NCBI RefSeq assembly: GCF_031755915.1
Contig: NC_083388.1
Span: 18,254,001 to 18,318,000, forward strand
Direction of reading: 5' to 3'
Length of the DNA stretch: 64,000 nt
From: Ziziphus jujuba
Taxonomy: Eukaryota; Streptophyta; Magnoliopsida; Rosales; Rhamnaceae
Shown here: one piece after another, positions 1 through 11,684 of the stretch
How the letters are laid out: each line of letters opens with the position of its first letter
Position numbering within the stretch: the first letter of the stretch is position 1
Notes under the pieces: model-generated
Databases searched by the model: none
Told to the model about the DNA's origin: nothing
Seen by the model: the letters and a program-made list of their open reading frames with translations, nothing else
Made by a program: the position numbers and the translations under genes

Positions 1-2823
1 GGGAAGAATAATAAGTAAATTTTTTATTTATGAAAATTTACTAGCAAATAAAGCATCATCCCATCATTTCAAGAATTTGGTAGTAGGATGCCAACAAGTA
101 GGGTCAGGTATAGAACCTCCAACCCCTTATGAGATCAGCACAAAAATATTTGAATATGGAGTATGAGGAGATAAAAGACCATGTAAACAAAATGAAAGTG
201 AAGTAGGAAACCTATGGTTGTACAATCATGTGTGATGGATGGACGGATCCCACCAGAATGTCTATTATTAATTTCATGATTTACTAAAAAAGAAGCACAG
301 TTTTTCTAAAATCTATTGATGTTTCAAATTAAATAAAGGATCATAAATACATATATGAGCAATTGAAGAAAATAATTATGGAAATTGGGAAGAAAAATGT
401 GGTACAAATTGTAACAGATAATGGCTCTGCATTTGTTAAAGCTGGGAAGAAATTGATGGGAGATTACAATTTGTACTGGACTCCATGTGTAGTACATTGC
501 ATTGATCTCGTGTTTGAAGATATTGGGAAGAATGAGAATGTGGCTATTGTGATCAAGCAGGCTAAAGCAATCACAACTTACATCTACAATCATAATTGGT
601 TGCTAGTAAATATGCGTGAAACTTGCAAAGGTGACATCATTCGTCCGGGACTTACACGATTTGCCACAAACTATCTTGCGCTTGATAGCTTGGTTAAAAA
701 GAAAGCAAGACTTAAGCAACTATTCACATCTATTGATTGGACTAATCATAATTATAGTGCTTCAAAAGAAGGCCAAACAGTGGAAAATATAGTACTTAAT
801 CATAGTCAATTATTTGAGCCTTTATATAAGTTTTTATGTATTGTTAACACCGAGGTTTATCGAACAATGGGAGCAGCGTATGAGTTTATGCGAATTGTTA
901 AAGAGGAACTTGACAAAATGCATGGTGCAAAGTGGATATTAAAGATCATCAATAATAGGTGGGATAAAACCTTAAAGCATCCATTACATGCAGCAGGTAT
1001 AAGCTCATAGTCAATTTATATAAAATACGCTAGACTTTTATTTTTTTGTTAATGTAAAATACTTTATATCTTTCATTATTTATCTCTAATTAAATTAAAA
1101 TATATATTTTTTTCCCTTTTATATAGCTTATTATTTAAATCCTCAATATCAATATAGACCTGGGGTTGGAGAAGATTCTAATCTTATAAAGGCTGTACAC
1201 GATGTCTATGCTACATTGGATCCTAAATCCGCCGCAATTAGCCAGTTTGGAAAGGAGGTATAATGATGATAATTTATTAACATAATATATTTTAAGGGTT
1301 TATAACTTTATTTTATTTTATTTTACAGCTTACATACTTCAAGGATGCAAGGAAAGGATTTGCAAGACCAACAGCAATTGCTTCTAGAAAAGAGATGTTT
1401 CCTGGTAAGTTTAAATATTATAGTATGTGAATATCAATTGATGTAATAGTACAAATATGTAATCATATAATAATTATTTTGTAACAGTTGAATGGTGGAT
1501 CATGTATGGTGATAGTGCACCTATAGTAGAAAATTGGCATTGAAAGTTTTGTCACAAACAGCATCATCCTCTGCCTATGAAAGAAATTGGAGCACTTTTG
1601 CACTAATACATACAAAACAAAGAAATAGACTAGTATATAGTAGAATTGAAAAACTAGTCTATTGTTATTATAATATGAAACTCAAGTTGAGGGATATGGA
1701 AGCTGAAGAAGAAAATCATCAAGACTTGGATCCAACAATAATATTTGAAACTATAATGGAAGATGATGATGAAGAGAGCAACCAAATATACCAATGGATT
1801 AGAGATGTTCATTTAGATGATCATAAGGGGAATCCTGATCCAAAGAGTGCTCAACAAGCTGAAAAAGAAGGGATAAATGTTCAAAAAGTTATTACTGAAG
1901 AAATAAATTCTAGTAGTAGTGATTCATTTCAAAGGCTTATGAGAGAGCCAACTAGAACTACTAGTGCTTCAGCTCCATCAGGTGGTACACATTCACAATT
2001 TGAGACTTTTAGTAGTCACTCTAGCTCTAGTGGTGATGAAGATAACTTCAATAAATTATCTGAATTAGAAGGTAGAAAAGGTAGTGACTAAAGGGAATCA
2101 CCAAGTCAAGAAGTTGGATTAAGCCCATTTACTGATGAACAATATTACACACATGCAACATAGGATGAAGATCATGGGAGTATAAATGCAGGTCAAGGAT
2201 TCGGTGCTGTTGGGGATGGAAAAGGAAGTTTTCCCTTTCTGCATGGAGCTTGCCCACCTGTCTGTTAGTCATGGCTCACTGGGTGGTTGACCACCCCTAT
2301 TCCAGTAGTTCCAGATGAAGGCACATCGAGAACCAGCCCAATCAACATCTAACAAACTTTCAATACACGAATGCCCATGGAGCTTATACAACAGTCCTTG
2401 TCCGGGAGCTTTCTTCAGATACCGTACGTATACTAGCTTCCCAGTAAAGAACTCGAAGACTATACACGTAAAGAAAAATCTATGATGGAAATGTCACAAC
2501 AAGAAGAAGATTCAATTTCTATGAATTTTGGATCTATGAGGGTTGGAAGTCATTTTCATAACCCTTATTCAATGAATAATTATGGAATGTCATCAAGTAC
2601 CAACTCATGGGTACCATCTCAAACTCAACCATCAGAGAGTAGTAGTTATGCACATAGTCAACTAATAATGCAAGATCCATATGGTTGGCATATTAATAAT
2701 TATATGCAAAATTATCATGGAGATACATCTTTTCATAACTACTTCTCACATTTCACATCTCAAAATCAAAATGAGAAAGAAACCGATGATTTTCAACCAC
2801 CCAGAAGTTCTATGTGGTATTAA
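1..2823 (+). pseudogene. hAT transposase pseudogene (DUF659 plus C-terminal dimerisation region)
   Basis: The transposase is in pieces. At 180-360 the DUF659 start is readable (CTIMCDGWTDPTRMSIINF) but has in-frame stops near 208, 284 and 330. At 363-1010 an open stretch carries QIVTDNGSAFVKAGK and TPCVVHCIDLVFEDIGK, the core of DUF659 hAT transposases. Short exons follow at about 1124-1260 and 1329-1405. The hAT dimerisation motif lies across 1488-1700 (VEWWIMYGDSAPIVEN, then SQTASSSAYERNWSTF), with a frame break near 1530. A Ser/Asp/Glu-rich tail runs to a stop at 2091. A last piece starting MMEMSQQEED lies at 2482-2823. The family normally encodes about 700 residues in one frame. Several stops, a frameshift and an insertion at 2215-2455 make it non-functional. 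Confidence 0.85.
2215..2455 (-). mobile_element. Antisense Ty1/copia polyprotein fragment inside the hAT element
   Basis: The related hAT copy at 59330-59500 is collinear with this element except for about 240 bases here, which are richer in G+C. On the minus strand these bases read YLKKAPGQGLLYK and then DVDWAGS. This resembles the join between reverse transcriptase and RNase H in Ty1/copia polyproteins (family pattern RYLKG.PG.GL.Y, then DADWAGS). The reading frame breaks just after AGS. No LTR or primer-binding site is seen, so it is only a fragment. The identification rests on motif memory. Confidence 0.6.
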
Positions 2824-3839
2824 GATGACATTTATGAACTACAACGTAATTGTAATAATCGTTTTATATATTTTAGTTAATAAATAATTTTATCATATAT
2901 GCATTTTTTGATATATTTTTATTAATAATAATTCATCTATGGTTATTAATGTTTAATTGATCATTATAAATCAATTCACTAAGAAGAACATAACATCCAT
3001 TCAATATTTTAGTAAGTTTTATAATCAATATGATAATTAATGGATTAAATAAGCTAATTCTAAAGTTTCAATAAAAATTTTCATCTTTTAAAACAAATTT
3101 CCATCGTTTTTTTATAATTTTTTATCGATATTCGATATTTTTCGATATTTTCATGGAAATTTTCGTATTTTAAACTCTTGATATTTCCGTCTGACATCGA
3201 TATTTTAAACCTTGCAGGCAGCATCATCTATAATCAATTGCATTTTTTATTTTTTTTAACTATTACCCAAAAAAAAAAAAATGCGGTTTTACTAAGGCTC
3301 CTAATAGCCATGCTCTCAAAAATATATTTTTATATCTAATAAAAATAGATATGGAAAACATTCGCCAAAGTTATATCCTCAGTCTTCTATATTAATGTTA
3401 CATCAGTTTGGTTACCTTACTTACAAAAGAGTATTACACCGAAACAAATTAGGCAAATGGGCCTTAAATATTTTGTCGTCAGGATTGAAAGAAAACAAAG
3501 AAACTTCAAAGAAAATTAATGGCTCCTCATTCCTTACGCTGGAAATACGTCTCGCACAAAACTTGAATTTGTAGGAGAAAACATCAAACCATGAACAGGA
3601 CCTTCATGACTGCTGAGGGTATCCGACAAATGAACCGTCTTCATTCACCAAACAAAAATCTGATACACAATTAAAATCAAAGAATTCTTAAGACAAATAA
3701 TTATGATGGCTAAAGAGTGTCCAAATCTGGTGGTACTTAGCTGCAAACTCCTCAAATGAATCTAATCCAATGGTGACAGTTTTTATTGTTATTTTTTATT
3801 TGATTAGAACTATTCAATGTATTTTTATTATCAAAACTG

Positions 3840-4030
3840 CAATCGGTGCCACGTGTATGTATTTAACTGCTTGGTGTCTGATGGTATACGTCAGAGCATG
3901 CCACAACTTGTCCGAAACGAACAGGGGTAAAATTGTCAATCCGTTATAACAGCGACGTTTTAAGCACAGATCAAGCTCTCTGCTCTGGAGCTTTACCTTC
4001 TTCCTTGACAACGCGAAGGTCAGAATTTTT
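3840..4030 (+). promoter_or_regulatory. Proximal promoter and leader of the first UGT87A-like gene
   Basis: The stretch just before the ATG at 4036 is shared with the stretch before the second glycosyltransferase gene (about 11495-11600). Common words include CGTCAGAGCATG and GACAGGGGTAAAATTGTCAATC or its near form. The 5' flank was therefore copied with the gene, and the two copies probably started with the same expression. A clear TATA box is not obvious. Confidence 0.45.
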
Positions 4031-4035
4031 TAGAC

Positions 4036-5731
4036 ATGGAATCGGCCGGAGCAGAGTCAACCAGAATCTGCCACGTAGTGGCCATGCCTTATCCCGGTCG
4101 AGGCCACATAAATCCGATGATGAACCTCTGCAAGTTACTGGTTTCCAAGAACAAAGACATCCTCGTCACCTTCGTCGTCACCGAGGAATGGCTTAGCTTC
4201 ATCGGCTCTGAAGCCAAGCCCGATAACATACGCTTCAGCTCCATCCCTAATGTTGTCCCTTCGGAACGTGTCCGAGCCGCCGACATGACGGCGTTCTTCG
4301 ACGCCCTGATGAGTCAGATGGAAGCTCCGTTCGAGAGGCTTTTGGATCGGCTTGAGCCATCGCCACGTGTTATTTTGGCTGATACTTTCCTACTGTGGGT
4401 GGTTGGATTGGGGAACCGGAGGAATATTAAAGTGTCGTCGTTTTGGCCAATGTCAGCATCAATGTTTTCGATTTTTCAACATTTCCATCTTTTAGCACAC
4501 AACGGCCATTTCCCGGTTAACTTGTCAGGTAAGGGTCCAAATTTGTTTAAAAATTTTATCTGGTCTATTTTTATATTATATTTAACTTGGAGTTTGTAAA
4601 AGAATTGAAACTGTCCAAATTCAATTTAATTCGATTAGATTAGATTGAAGGAAGTTAACTTGTTTTGTTTAGTTTTTACCGTAGAATGATTTTGGGCATG
4701 CATTAAATTGGAAAATGAGGATTGCTGACTAGATACATAGATAGAAATAGAAGCTCTAATACCAATATTTATTTTGTAATTTTCGAAATGTGTATATACA
4801 TATATATATTGGTTTACCGTTCATGGACATGCTAGAGAAAGGGATGGAACACGTGGACTACATTCCAGGAGTTTCTTCGACAAGATTGGTTGACTTTCCT
4901 CCCCTCGTAGCAGGGGCAGATCCACGGATACTACACCATACCCTTGAGGCTTTCACTCTGTTACCTAAAGCACAGTGTATCACATTCCCATCCATCTACG
5001 AGCTTGAACCCCACTCCATTGATGTTCTAAGAGCAGAATTCTCGATTCCAATTTACACTGTTGGCCCTGCAATACCTTACTTCCATGTAAGAGACAAGCT
5101 ATCTCCAAGTAAAAACCATGGCCAACTCAACTACTTAGAGTGGCTAGATTGCCAGCCACCAAACTCTGTTTTGTACATCTCGTTGGGAAGCTATATTCCA
5201 GTTTGTAGTGCTCAAATGGATGAAATAGCAGCTGGTTTGAAGATGAGTGGGGTTAGTTTCTTGTGGGTGGCACGTGGCGAAACCGAGATGTTGAAAGAGA
5301 AATGTGGGGATAAGGGACTGGTAGTGCCATGGTGTGAGCAATTGAGAGTTCTGTGCCATGGTTCTGTTGGGGGATTTTGGAGCCACTGTGGTTGGAATTC
5401 TATACGAGAAGGTGTTTTTGGTGGAGTTCCTTTTCTTGCTTTGCCGTTGGCCATTGATCAAGGCATTAATGCTAAGATAGTGGTGGAGGATTGGAAGGTT
5501 GGTTGGAGGGTGAAGAAGCAGGATATTGATAATGTTGGGGAGGGTTTGGTGAAAGGAGATGAAATTGCTGATCTGGTGAAGAGGTTTATGGATTTGGGAA
5601 GTGAGGAAGGGAAAGAAATGAGGAGAAGAATAGGAGAGCTTCAGAAGATAAGTCATGATGCTATTGCAGAAGGTACTGGATCATCTGAAGCCAACATTAA
5701 CGCCTTCATCAGAGACATTTGCCAATATTAA
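4036..5731 (+). CDS. UGT87A: UDP-glycosyltransferase, UGT87A type, copy 1
   Basis: A family 1 plant UGT that would transfer sugar from a UDP-sugar to a small acceptor in the cytosol. The acceptor is unknown. Two exons, 4036-4528 and 4836-5731, join in phase (NLS-EKG) to give 462 aa, close to the roughly 455 aa of Arabidopsis UGT87A2. The N-terminal motif PYPGRGHINP holds the expected catalytic His24, and D116 (ILADTF) is the expected paired Asp. The sugar-donor PSPG box covers residues 330-373, starts WCEQLRVLCH, contains SHCGWNS and ends with Asp-Gln. The segment HLLAHNGHFPVNLS before the intron and DYIPGVSSTRL after it are typical of UGT87A. The 307-base intron has a GTAAGG donor. The frame is open throughout. 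Arabidopsis UGT87A2 affects flowering time and stress responses; transfer of that role here is inference. Confidence 0.9.
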
Positions 5732-6089
5732 GTAAAGTCAGAGCATATTTAACTTCTTGCTGTTATCTTTGTAGCACTATATCAATTCTAGCCAGTCTAT
5801 TTTGCAAAATGTTAATTTGTATTGATATAATAGTTATTGGAAAGATAAAACTAGGTTGATGAACCATGAAATAATTTCCCTACATTTTTGCCTACAATTG
5901 AGCTAGTTGTACTTTTTACATGTATATGCAGACAGCAAAACCAACTTCAGTAATTAATCCAACGGCTAAACCGTATATTCTTTTCAATCCCATAAGGTAG
6001 CATTGTCTTATTGAGTTTCCTTTTCAATGTCTTTAGATTTATATTAGTTTGTCAATCATTTATAAATATTGTAATGTTATTTTTTATCC

Positions 6090-6250
6090 AAAATATCAAA
6101 ATTTGGTAAACAAATTTAGCAACCCTAATATTCCTTTTTTTTTTCTTTTTTTTGGGTTAATTGAGTGAATGTAAAATTCAAGCGGTGAGAAAAGCGACTG
6201 CAGTATTCTTCTTCTTAGGTTAGGACTAGACTATTCTATTAGATGTTATT
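6090..6250. repeat. Flanking repeat R, copy 1 (3' side of UGT copy 1)
   Basis: A word set including AAAATTCAAGCGGTGAGAAA and TAGGTTAGGACTAGACTA recurs at about 11105-11240 (5' of UGT copy 2) and 16340-16515 (3' of UGT copy 2). The same repeat on the outer sides of the UGT units suggests that it marks the tandem-duplication breakpoints. Confidence 0.55.
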
Positions 6251-6812
6251 TTAAAAATTCGTTTTAAATTTTTATTATTATTTCTTTTCTAATTCTTTCA
6301 AGGTTAGATAAACGTAAAGTTAGAAGTACACATTATTATTTTTTTATGGTTAAATAAAACGCTGATGGGCGTTTCTACTTCTCCCTTTGCATTATGAAAT
6401 CAAGCTTCTACTTTTGTTGGACCAGCAGCGTCATCATATCCTCTATTTTCTTATTCAGTCACAGGAGTTTCGAGGGAGATACCCTCAGTTGCTTCACCAG
6501 GTCTCCCCTATTCCTAAGATTAAGATCAGAGTTTTCCGTACCATCTCGAACGTGAGCTACCTCATCCATTCCTATAAAAAGGATCGATTCCGAAGCATCT
6601 ATTTGAGTTGAGTGAGTTGTCTCTCTTCGATTTGCTGCTTGGTTACTCCTTATGTTGGTCATTTTCTTCCTAGCTGGGAATTTTTGACTAATTGATGTGA
6701 CAATTAAAAAACTTTTTCGGAAAATGGATCAGGTAAAAAGAGGTATCATCTCTTTTAACCAACGCTCTTTAACCTCCCTTTTGGCTCTTAAATCAAGCAC
6801 CCAGGCTTCAAC

Positions 6813-6866
6813 GACATAAGGCTCTTAACCTTGTGGTCGTGGGTTCGAACCCCACGGCGGACACCA
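6813..6866 (+). pseudogene. 3' half of a tRNA-Lys(CTT) gene
   Basis: The anticodon arm (AAGGCTCTTAACCTT, anticodon CTT), the variable loop and the T arm (GTGGGTTCGAACCCCAC) match nuclear tRNA-Lys. The sequence upstream does not form a D arm or a matching 5' acceptor strand. This reads as a truncated or rearranged tRNA copy rather than a working gene. Confidence 0.55.
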
Positions 6867-7382
6867 AATTGTATGGGTTGAAGATCATTTTGTCGTCCAT
6901 ATGGTCTCCGAACGGTCTAGCTGCCCAAGTAAAACAAGAAGGAAAATGAGATCGGAGCTGGGGTCCGATGTGTCGTGTTAAAGCTACTTATATGCTCAAG
7001 TCAGTTCCTTAAGGGTGCATTTGATATGCAAAATAGATCCGAACCAGACCAGACAAGACAAATCTGGATGGAACTGAATAGAATAGTATAGTTATGCATT
7101 TGACATAAATCTAAACTGAATAATAGATTAGTTATTTATATTTAATATTTGGATTGAACTGAATTATTTTATAATTATTTTTTTATTTTTTTAAATAAAA
7201 AATTTAAATAATATATTTATTTTTGCAAAAAAATATTATATTTAATTAAAGTTGTAAATTCACATACTTATACATTTATAGAAATGCAAAATTCAGTTAT
7301 ACCATCTGCAAGTTATAGGTTGTAGCCAAATTCACGGGACAGTCAGAAAAATTGTAATGTAATGTTGGCATATGTGGTAATT

Positions 7383-9879
7383 TTACATAGAACATGATCT
7401 AAGCAAGTTCACCTTTGAGATATGATAAGAGTCATAAGTTTTGTTCCCCTTTAGTGTAATCTTCCAGCAATCAACTTGAAATATAAAGGCAGAAACCTTT
7501 TTAGGAACAACTGCAAATCATACCCCAGAATGAAAATTAATTATCAGCATTTTAGAATAAAAGCTAAAATTGAAAATATATGCAAAAGATTAAGCAATTC
7601 TCATTCCAGAACCAAAAACAAAGAACTCTTAGTTTCAAACTTTCAAGTGTTTTTGTTTTTTTTTTTACAGCAAGATGACGAAGGGAGACAGCATTTAAAA
7701 GACTTAAGCCAGGACCCTGTAAGCTTACTGCCTATCAGACACAAAACTAGTAGAAACCAAAGCATGCAATTTGACCCTACCGCATATGCAATATGATAAA
7801 CAAAACAAAATGTATGTAAGTGCGTGGCATTGAAAAAGACAAATTAGCCCCTAATTCATACGTATAAAGTCATATGGTAAACTAACCAAAATTATGAATT
7901 CCAACTCATGTCTAAGCTTATAAATATCTTTTATATATTTCCAACTTTTGCTTCACTCTCATTACAATTTACCTAACACATAGTTTACCAAAAAAATTTA
8001 CATAACGAGCCCATTTACAGTTTTACACCACCTCAGTTTCGCGAAAAACAAATGATTCCTCAAGGAAAAAACATAGGTCAAAAAAAGAAAACAGAAAATG
8101 CAAGAACAAATTGAGCCCTTAATATATCGACTTTTACATCCTGCATGGTCACAACTTACCACGCAAATGGAAATTATATGACAGGCCAAGGTTTGTTAAA
8201 GGGATTTTCCAAAAAACGCACCATGAAATCATAATGTTATAAGATGTTCAAATTTTTAAATTAATCAGGTAGCAAACAAATTACCTTTGAATTTATTGTC
8301 TTGTGTAATAATTCCGAGTGTTTCTGCTGTTTCTCGAATCATAATGCCGCTCACTCCAGTTAAACTAGTTATTTTACACTCAGAAACTGCCAATAAATAA
8401 CATGAAGAATAGGGCAAGTGATAAAGAGAGATGAACACGGTCTTTGAACTACATTTGTTCATTTGCTTGTTTTATTTATTTATTATTATTCCTATTTTTT
8501 GTCTGTATGTCTGAAAAATAAGGTATATTATTGACTCTGTCTATTCCTGCAAATGTCTAGAGAGTTTAAAGAGAGATACAATGAAAACCAGAAAAAGCTA
8601 GACTTCCATTAAAGAGTTTCAATGGGAAAATTGGACATAAAAATGAATTCTCCCACAACAAAAAGCCATAAAATTTACATCTTCATTGCTAATATAACAA
8701 TAGGAAATAGTATAACCTGAAATAATTGCACCACGTAGATCTGCATCAAGGAGACATTGAGCCAACTGATCTTTCCTGCAAGGTTCGATAGAAGTGTAAA
8801 TACAGAATTAAAGTGTACCTATCAATATATAACAAAAACATTAACATTTTTCCAATGGAAGTTTAATGATTATGGAAAAACTGTACGGTTGCAATATCAA
8901 GCAAATTAAAAAATTTTACCCGGTTTCTTTTTAAGAAATTGAATAATGTAGTCTTTCCACATCTCATGCAGCGGCCTAAAATGATCAAATCTGGTAGTTC
9001 AAATACAATTTGACAAGTAGTAGATAAAAACAAACTAAGATATAAGAATATAGCTTGGTAAAAAGATCATAAATATAAAACACATTGACATTTGCAGCAT
9101 TGTAGGATTAAACACACCTACGATGCTCTGGAGGCAAATCAAATGACCCCAGTTTCGTGTGTTGTTTCATGGACATATGCTTTTTAGAGCTCTTGGAATG
9201 AATCTTCAAAGCCCTGACAGGAGAACCAGTAGAGACGCCTTGTACGCAGTTATCCAAATGAATCCACTCGTCAATTTTCTTGCTTCTGGACCCTTGCATG
9301 TACCTTCGAGCCCAATCACCATTTCGGAGAAGCTCATGCAAAATCTTATCCACTTTGTTTTCTTTTCTATTAGAAATCTGGCATTGCAAGAAGCACGTGT
9401 CAACCTAAGTATCTAAGAGTTCATTCAAACACTTGTTAGAGTAGTTCTCAATTTTTAATGCAGCTTTGATAATTTCAATTCAGCAAAGCATATGCGTACT
9501 TACTTGGACATAGGTTGTCAGCAGATTTTCGTGGATAGGTTGAGAGAGCTTCGCGTAAGTCGGATCATCGTTTTCAACATCTGCACATAGACACATTAAC
9601 AGAAACCATTGCTGTCTTCAAAGTTACGAAATTACAGACACACATATAGAAACAAAGACAAACAGAGTCTCCTTTTCATTTTTTATGAAATTACAAAAAA
9701 TTTATATGGCATAAATCAGGGGTTATCTATTTACCCAAAAAAAAAAAAAAAAAAAAATTAGGGGTTATCTAGTACTTATTGATGGAGCTGCAACACCATG
9801 GACTTCAAGCAAAGCTGGAGAAATCTGAAATTCTATATAGTTTATGCACAGTCCACAAATTCATCCAAAACAAAATATC

Positions 9880-9919
<40 letters not shown>

Positions 9920-10183
9920 AATTCAAACTATTAAGCATGGGGTTTGGAAGTAAAAAGATAACCTTTCGTGATGGGGTTTTGACTGATGAATCAGCCGAAC
10001 GTGAAGTGGATGGAACAGAGGAAGAATTTGTAGGATTAGGTTGTTTGGCATATTCATTATTTGATCCAATTGGTTTTTCTTGTTTTGCTATTGAACAAGT
10101 TCAGCTTTTGCAGCTGCAAATCTTCGCTCTAGGGCCTCCAAAGTGCGCTTCCTTTGATCTTGACCAACTGTATTTGTAGCCAT
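7383..10183 (-). pseudogene. POP4: RNase P/MRP subunit p29 (POP4/Rpp29)-like gene with a frameshift in exon 1
   Basis: The family protein is a subunit of nuclear RNase P and RNase MRP, which process pre-tRNA and pre-rRNA. Eight exons on the minus strand fit by phase: 9963-10183, 9776-9824, 9504-9580, 9118-9404, 8920-8975, 8717-8770, 8285-8386 and 7383-7510. Key pieces are VDKILHELLRNGD, YMQGSRSKKIDEW, PLHEMWKDYI, ITSLTGVSGIMIRETAET and VVPKKVSAFIFQVDCWKIT, all typical of plant p29. The model starts at ATG 10183 (MATNTVGQDQRKRTLEALER). After codon 31 the frame meets TAG at 10088-10090. Homology continues one frame over (IAKQEKPIGSNNEYAKQPNP), so one base is missing there. A second oddity is exon 6: the best acceptor would start it at 8775 and break the frame, while an AG five bases on keeps it. 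The C-terminus (KGNKTYDSYH) departs from the family. The total is one base short of 325 codons. It is either a recent pseudogene or carries a sequence error. Confidence 0.75.
9885..9914. repeat. (CT)n microsatellite in intron 1 of the p29 gene
   Basis: About 15 uninterrupted CT units lie between exons 1 and 2 of the p29-like gene. Confidence 0.85.
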
Positions 10184-11104
10184 TTGCCAGCAAATTGCTC
10201 TTAAGGTCGAAGGTTGTCGCCGCCGTCGTGAAGAGAAACGCAGGTGAGAAGCTTCAAAGTTCAGACATTTAAGAACAAACAGAGTGAAAGAGAGAGAAGG
10301 CAGCTGCTTCGGCGAGAGACATGATTGAGACGAAGAGAGCTGCTTCGAAGAGTTTGGGAAGGGGTGAGACGGGTCATTTGAGTCCTTTTCGAATGGGATA
10401 ACGTGATCAGTTGGTACAAGTTGTCCCACTGTCTAATTTGGCTTCCCAAACACCGGACTAGGATTACAGCCAGTCTTGACTGGGCCAGTCCGGCCTAAAC
10501 AATATCCAGAGGCTTTTTGTGGTTTAGGACAAAGAACTGTTCATACCTCGTTTTGCAGCATAATATTGATTATATACTTACTTGTCTTCCAACTGAAAGC
10601 TTGACACGTGTTTTGCCCCTGCCACATGTCTAATGGAAAAGGCATCACTTTCTGGTCACTTTTGGTACCACATTAGAGGCTCATGCAGCCATTTATTTCC
10701 ATGCACGTCGTCGAGGATGTGCTTTTAGGGACATGCGTGTCCTTCGCCTCCCTCCTTTTGATCTCACTAGACCTTTTCTCCTGCGATGGCCTTTGAACCT
10801 GGGCCTTCGTCCCAACATCCAGATTTGATATCTAAGAGGATTTAGGTTTTCTGCATTCAAGCCCAAAACCCTCTACATCGTTCGCCCATAAAATGGCTCC
10901 GAAATATTTATTCTCCTACATCATATCTAAATTATATACAATATAAGATATCCCTTTTTTATTTTTTGAAAAAAAAAAAAAAAAAAAAGGAGCTTTGTAT
11001 TTTTAATATACATAGACTTTATAAGGATTAATTTGTCAACTATAATATATTGTGGTGCTATTTAGTAAACAAAGTTGATGATGTTAGTATTATTATTATT
11101 TTTT

Positions 11105-11240
11105 TTAAAACGAAGTCAAAGTAAAATTCAAGCTGTGCGAGAGCCAATTGCATTGTTAATGTTCTTATACGTTAGATTAGTCCATTAGTTTGAATTTTAC
11201 TAATTACTAGTAGTGTTGAACAAGAAATCTCCAAGATACT
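11105..11240. repeat. Flanking repeat R, copy 2 (5' side of UGT copy 2)
   Basis: It shares AAGTCAAAGTAAAATTCAAG and AACAAGAAATCTCCAAGAT with the copy at 16395-16515, and the first of these more weakly with the copy at about 6150. Confidence 0.6.
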
Positions 11241-11618
11241 ATTAATCTCAAATAAATTTAATACGATTTCTTTCAAATATCTTATCCAAGAGAAATTCAA
11301 CTATTTGACCGTCCGTGATATGAAAATTCCCAACGACCCACTTCATTCATGTCGTAAATTTGTACTCCAATTGGTTCATTGTTATTTTTCAATTCCTTAG
11401 AAGATTTTTTGTTCGAAAAATGAATTTTTTTAATTATCAAATTCCGCAAATCAGCGCCACTTTTATTGACCTTTACTGCACTTTGACTGATAGACTACAC
11501 GTCAGAGCATGTGTCAGATTGTCCAAAACAGACAGGGGTAAAATTGTCAATCTGTTACACCAACGGCAATGTTTTCTTAAAGCTGATCTCTGCGGTCTAA
11601 ATTTTCCCTTTCGTTCAC

Positions 11619-11659
11619 GTTGTTGTTGTGTTGTTGTTGTTGTTGTTGTTGTTGTTGTA
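11619..11659 (+). repeat. (TTG)n microsatellite in the leader of UGT copy 2
   Basis: About a dozen TTG units, with one break, end roughly 25 bases before the ATG at 11685. They probably lie in the 5' UTR. Copy 1 has no such run at the matching place. Confidence 0.85.
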
Positions 11660-11684
11660 AGCTCAAAAATAAAATTCTGGAGAA

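Larger units (their letters stand above)
1..3220 (+). mobile_element. Degenerate hAT-superfamily DNA transposon, left end outside the window
   Basis: This is a decayed autonomous hAT element. The coding remnants run about 1-2823. From about 2900 to 3216 follows an AT-rich tail built of repeated ATCGATATT-like words, ending near TTTAAACCTTG. That end is the approximate inverse of the left end of a related element at 58702, so 3200-3220 probably holds the right terminal inverted repeat. The left end lies before base 1. The same tail recurs at 59880-60200. Target-site duplications could not be checked because one end is missing. Confidence 0.8.
5732..7382. other. Spacer between UGT copy 1 and the p29 gene
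   Basis: About 5735-6240 is homologous to the 3' flank of the second UGT gene (about 16150-16515), for example CAGACAGCAAAACCAACT. At 6370-6660 lies a stretch richer in G+C with an open frame of 74 codons (6387-6611) and a TATAAAAAGG word near 6573. It resembles no family I know. A tRNA-Lys remnant follows at 6813-6866. The rest, including AT-rich DNA from 7020, shows nothing I can name. Confidence 0.5.
10184..11684. promoter_or_regulatory. Divergent intergenic region between p29 and UGT copy 2
   Basis: This 1.5 kb holds the upstream regions of both genes. A G-box CACGTG lies at 10605-10610. The part near p29 (10190-10930) is richer in G+C. Repeat R copy 2 lies at about 11105-11240. From 11495 the sequence is homologous to the promoter of UGT copy 1. 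A (TTG)n run sits just before the UGT start. No further gene is visible. Confidence 0.5.

Noticed and set aside
5144..5656. A 170-codon minus-strand frame opposite UGT copy 1 exon 2
   Set aside because: It is the reverse shadow of a clearly coding exon with PSPG motifs. A similar shadow lies opposite copy 2.
7020..7180. A possible MITE starting GGGTGCATTTGATATGC
   Set aside because: I could not find a matching inverted end or a target duplication.
9159..9416. An 85-codon plus-strand frame
   Set aside because: It lies opposite exon 4 of the p29-like gene, whose minus-strand reading matches the family.
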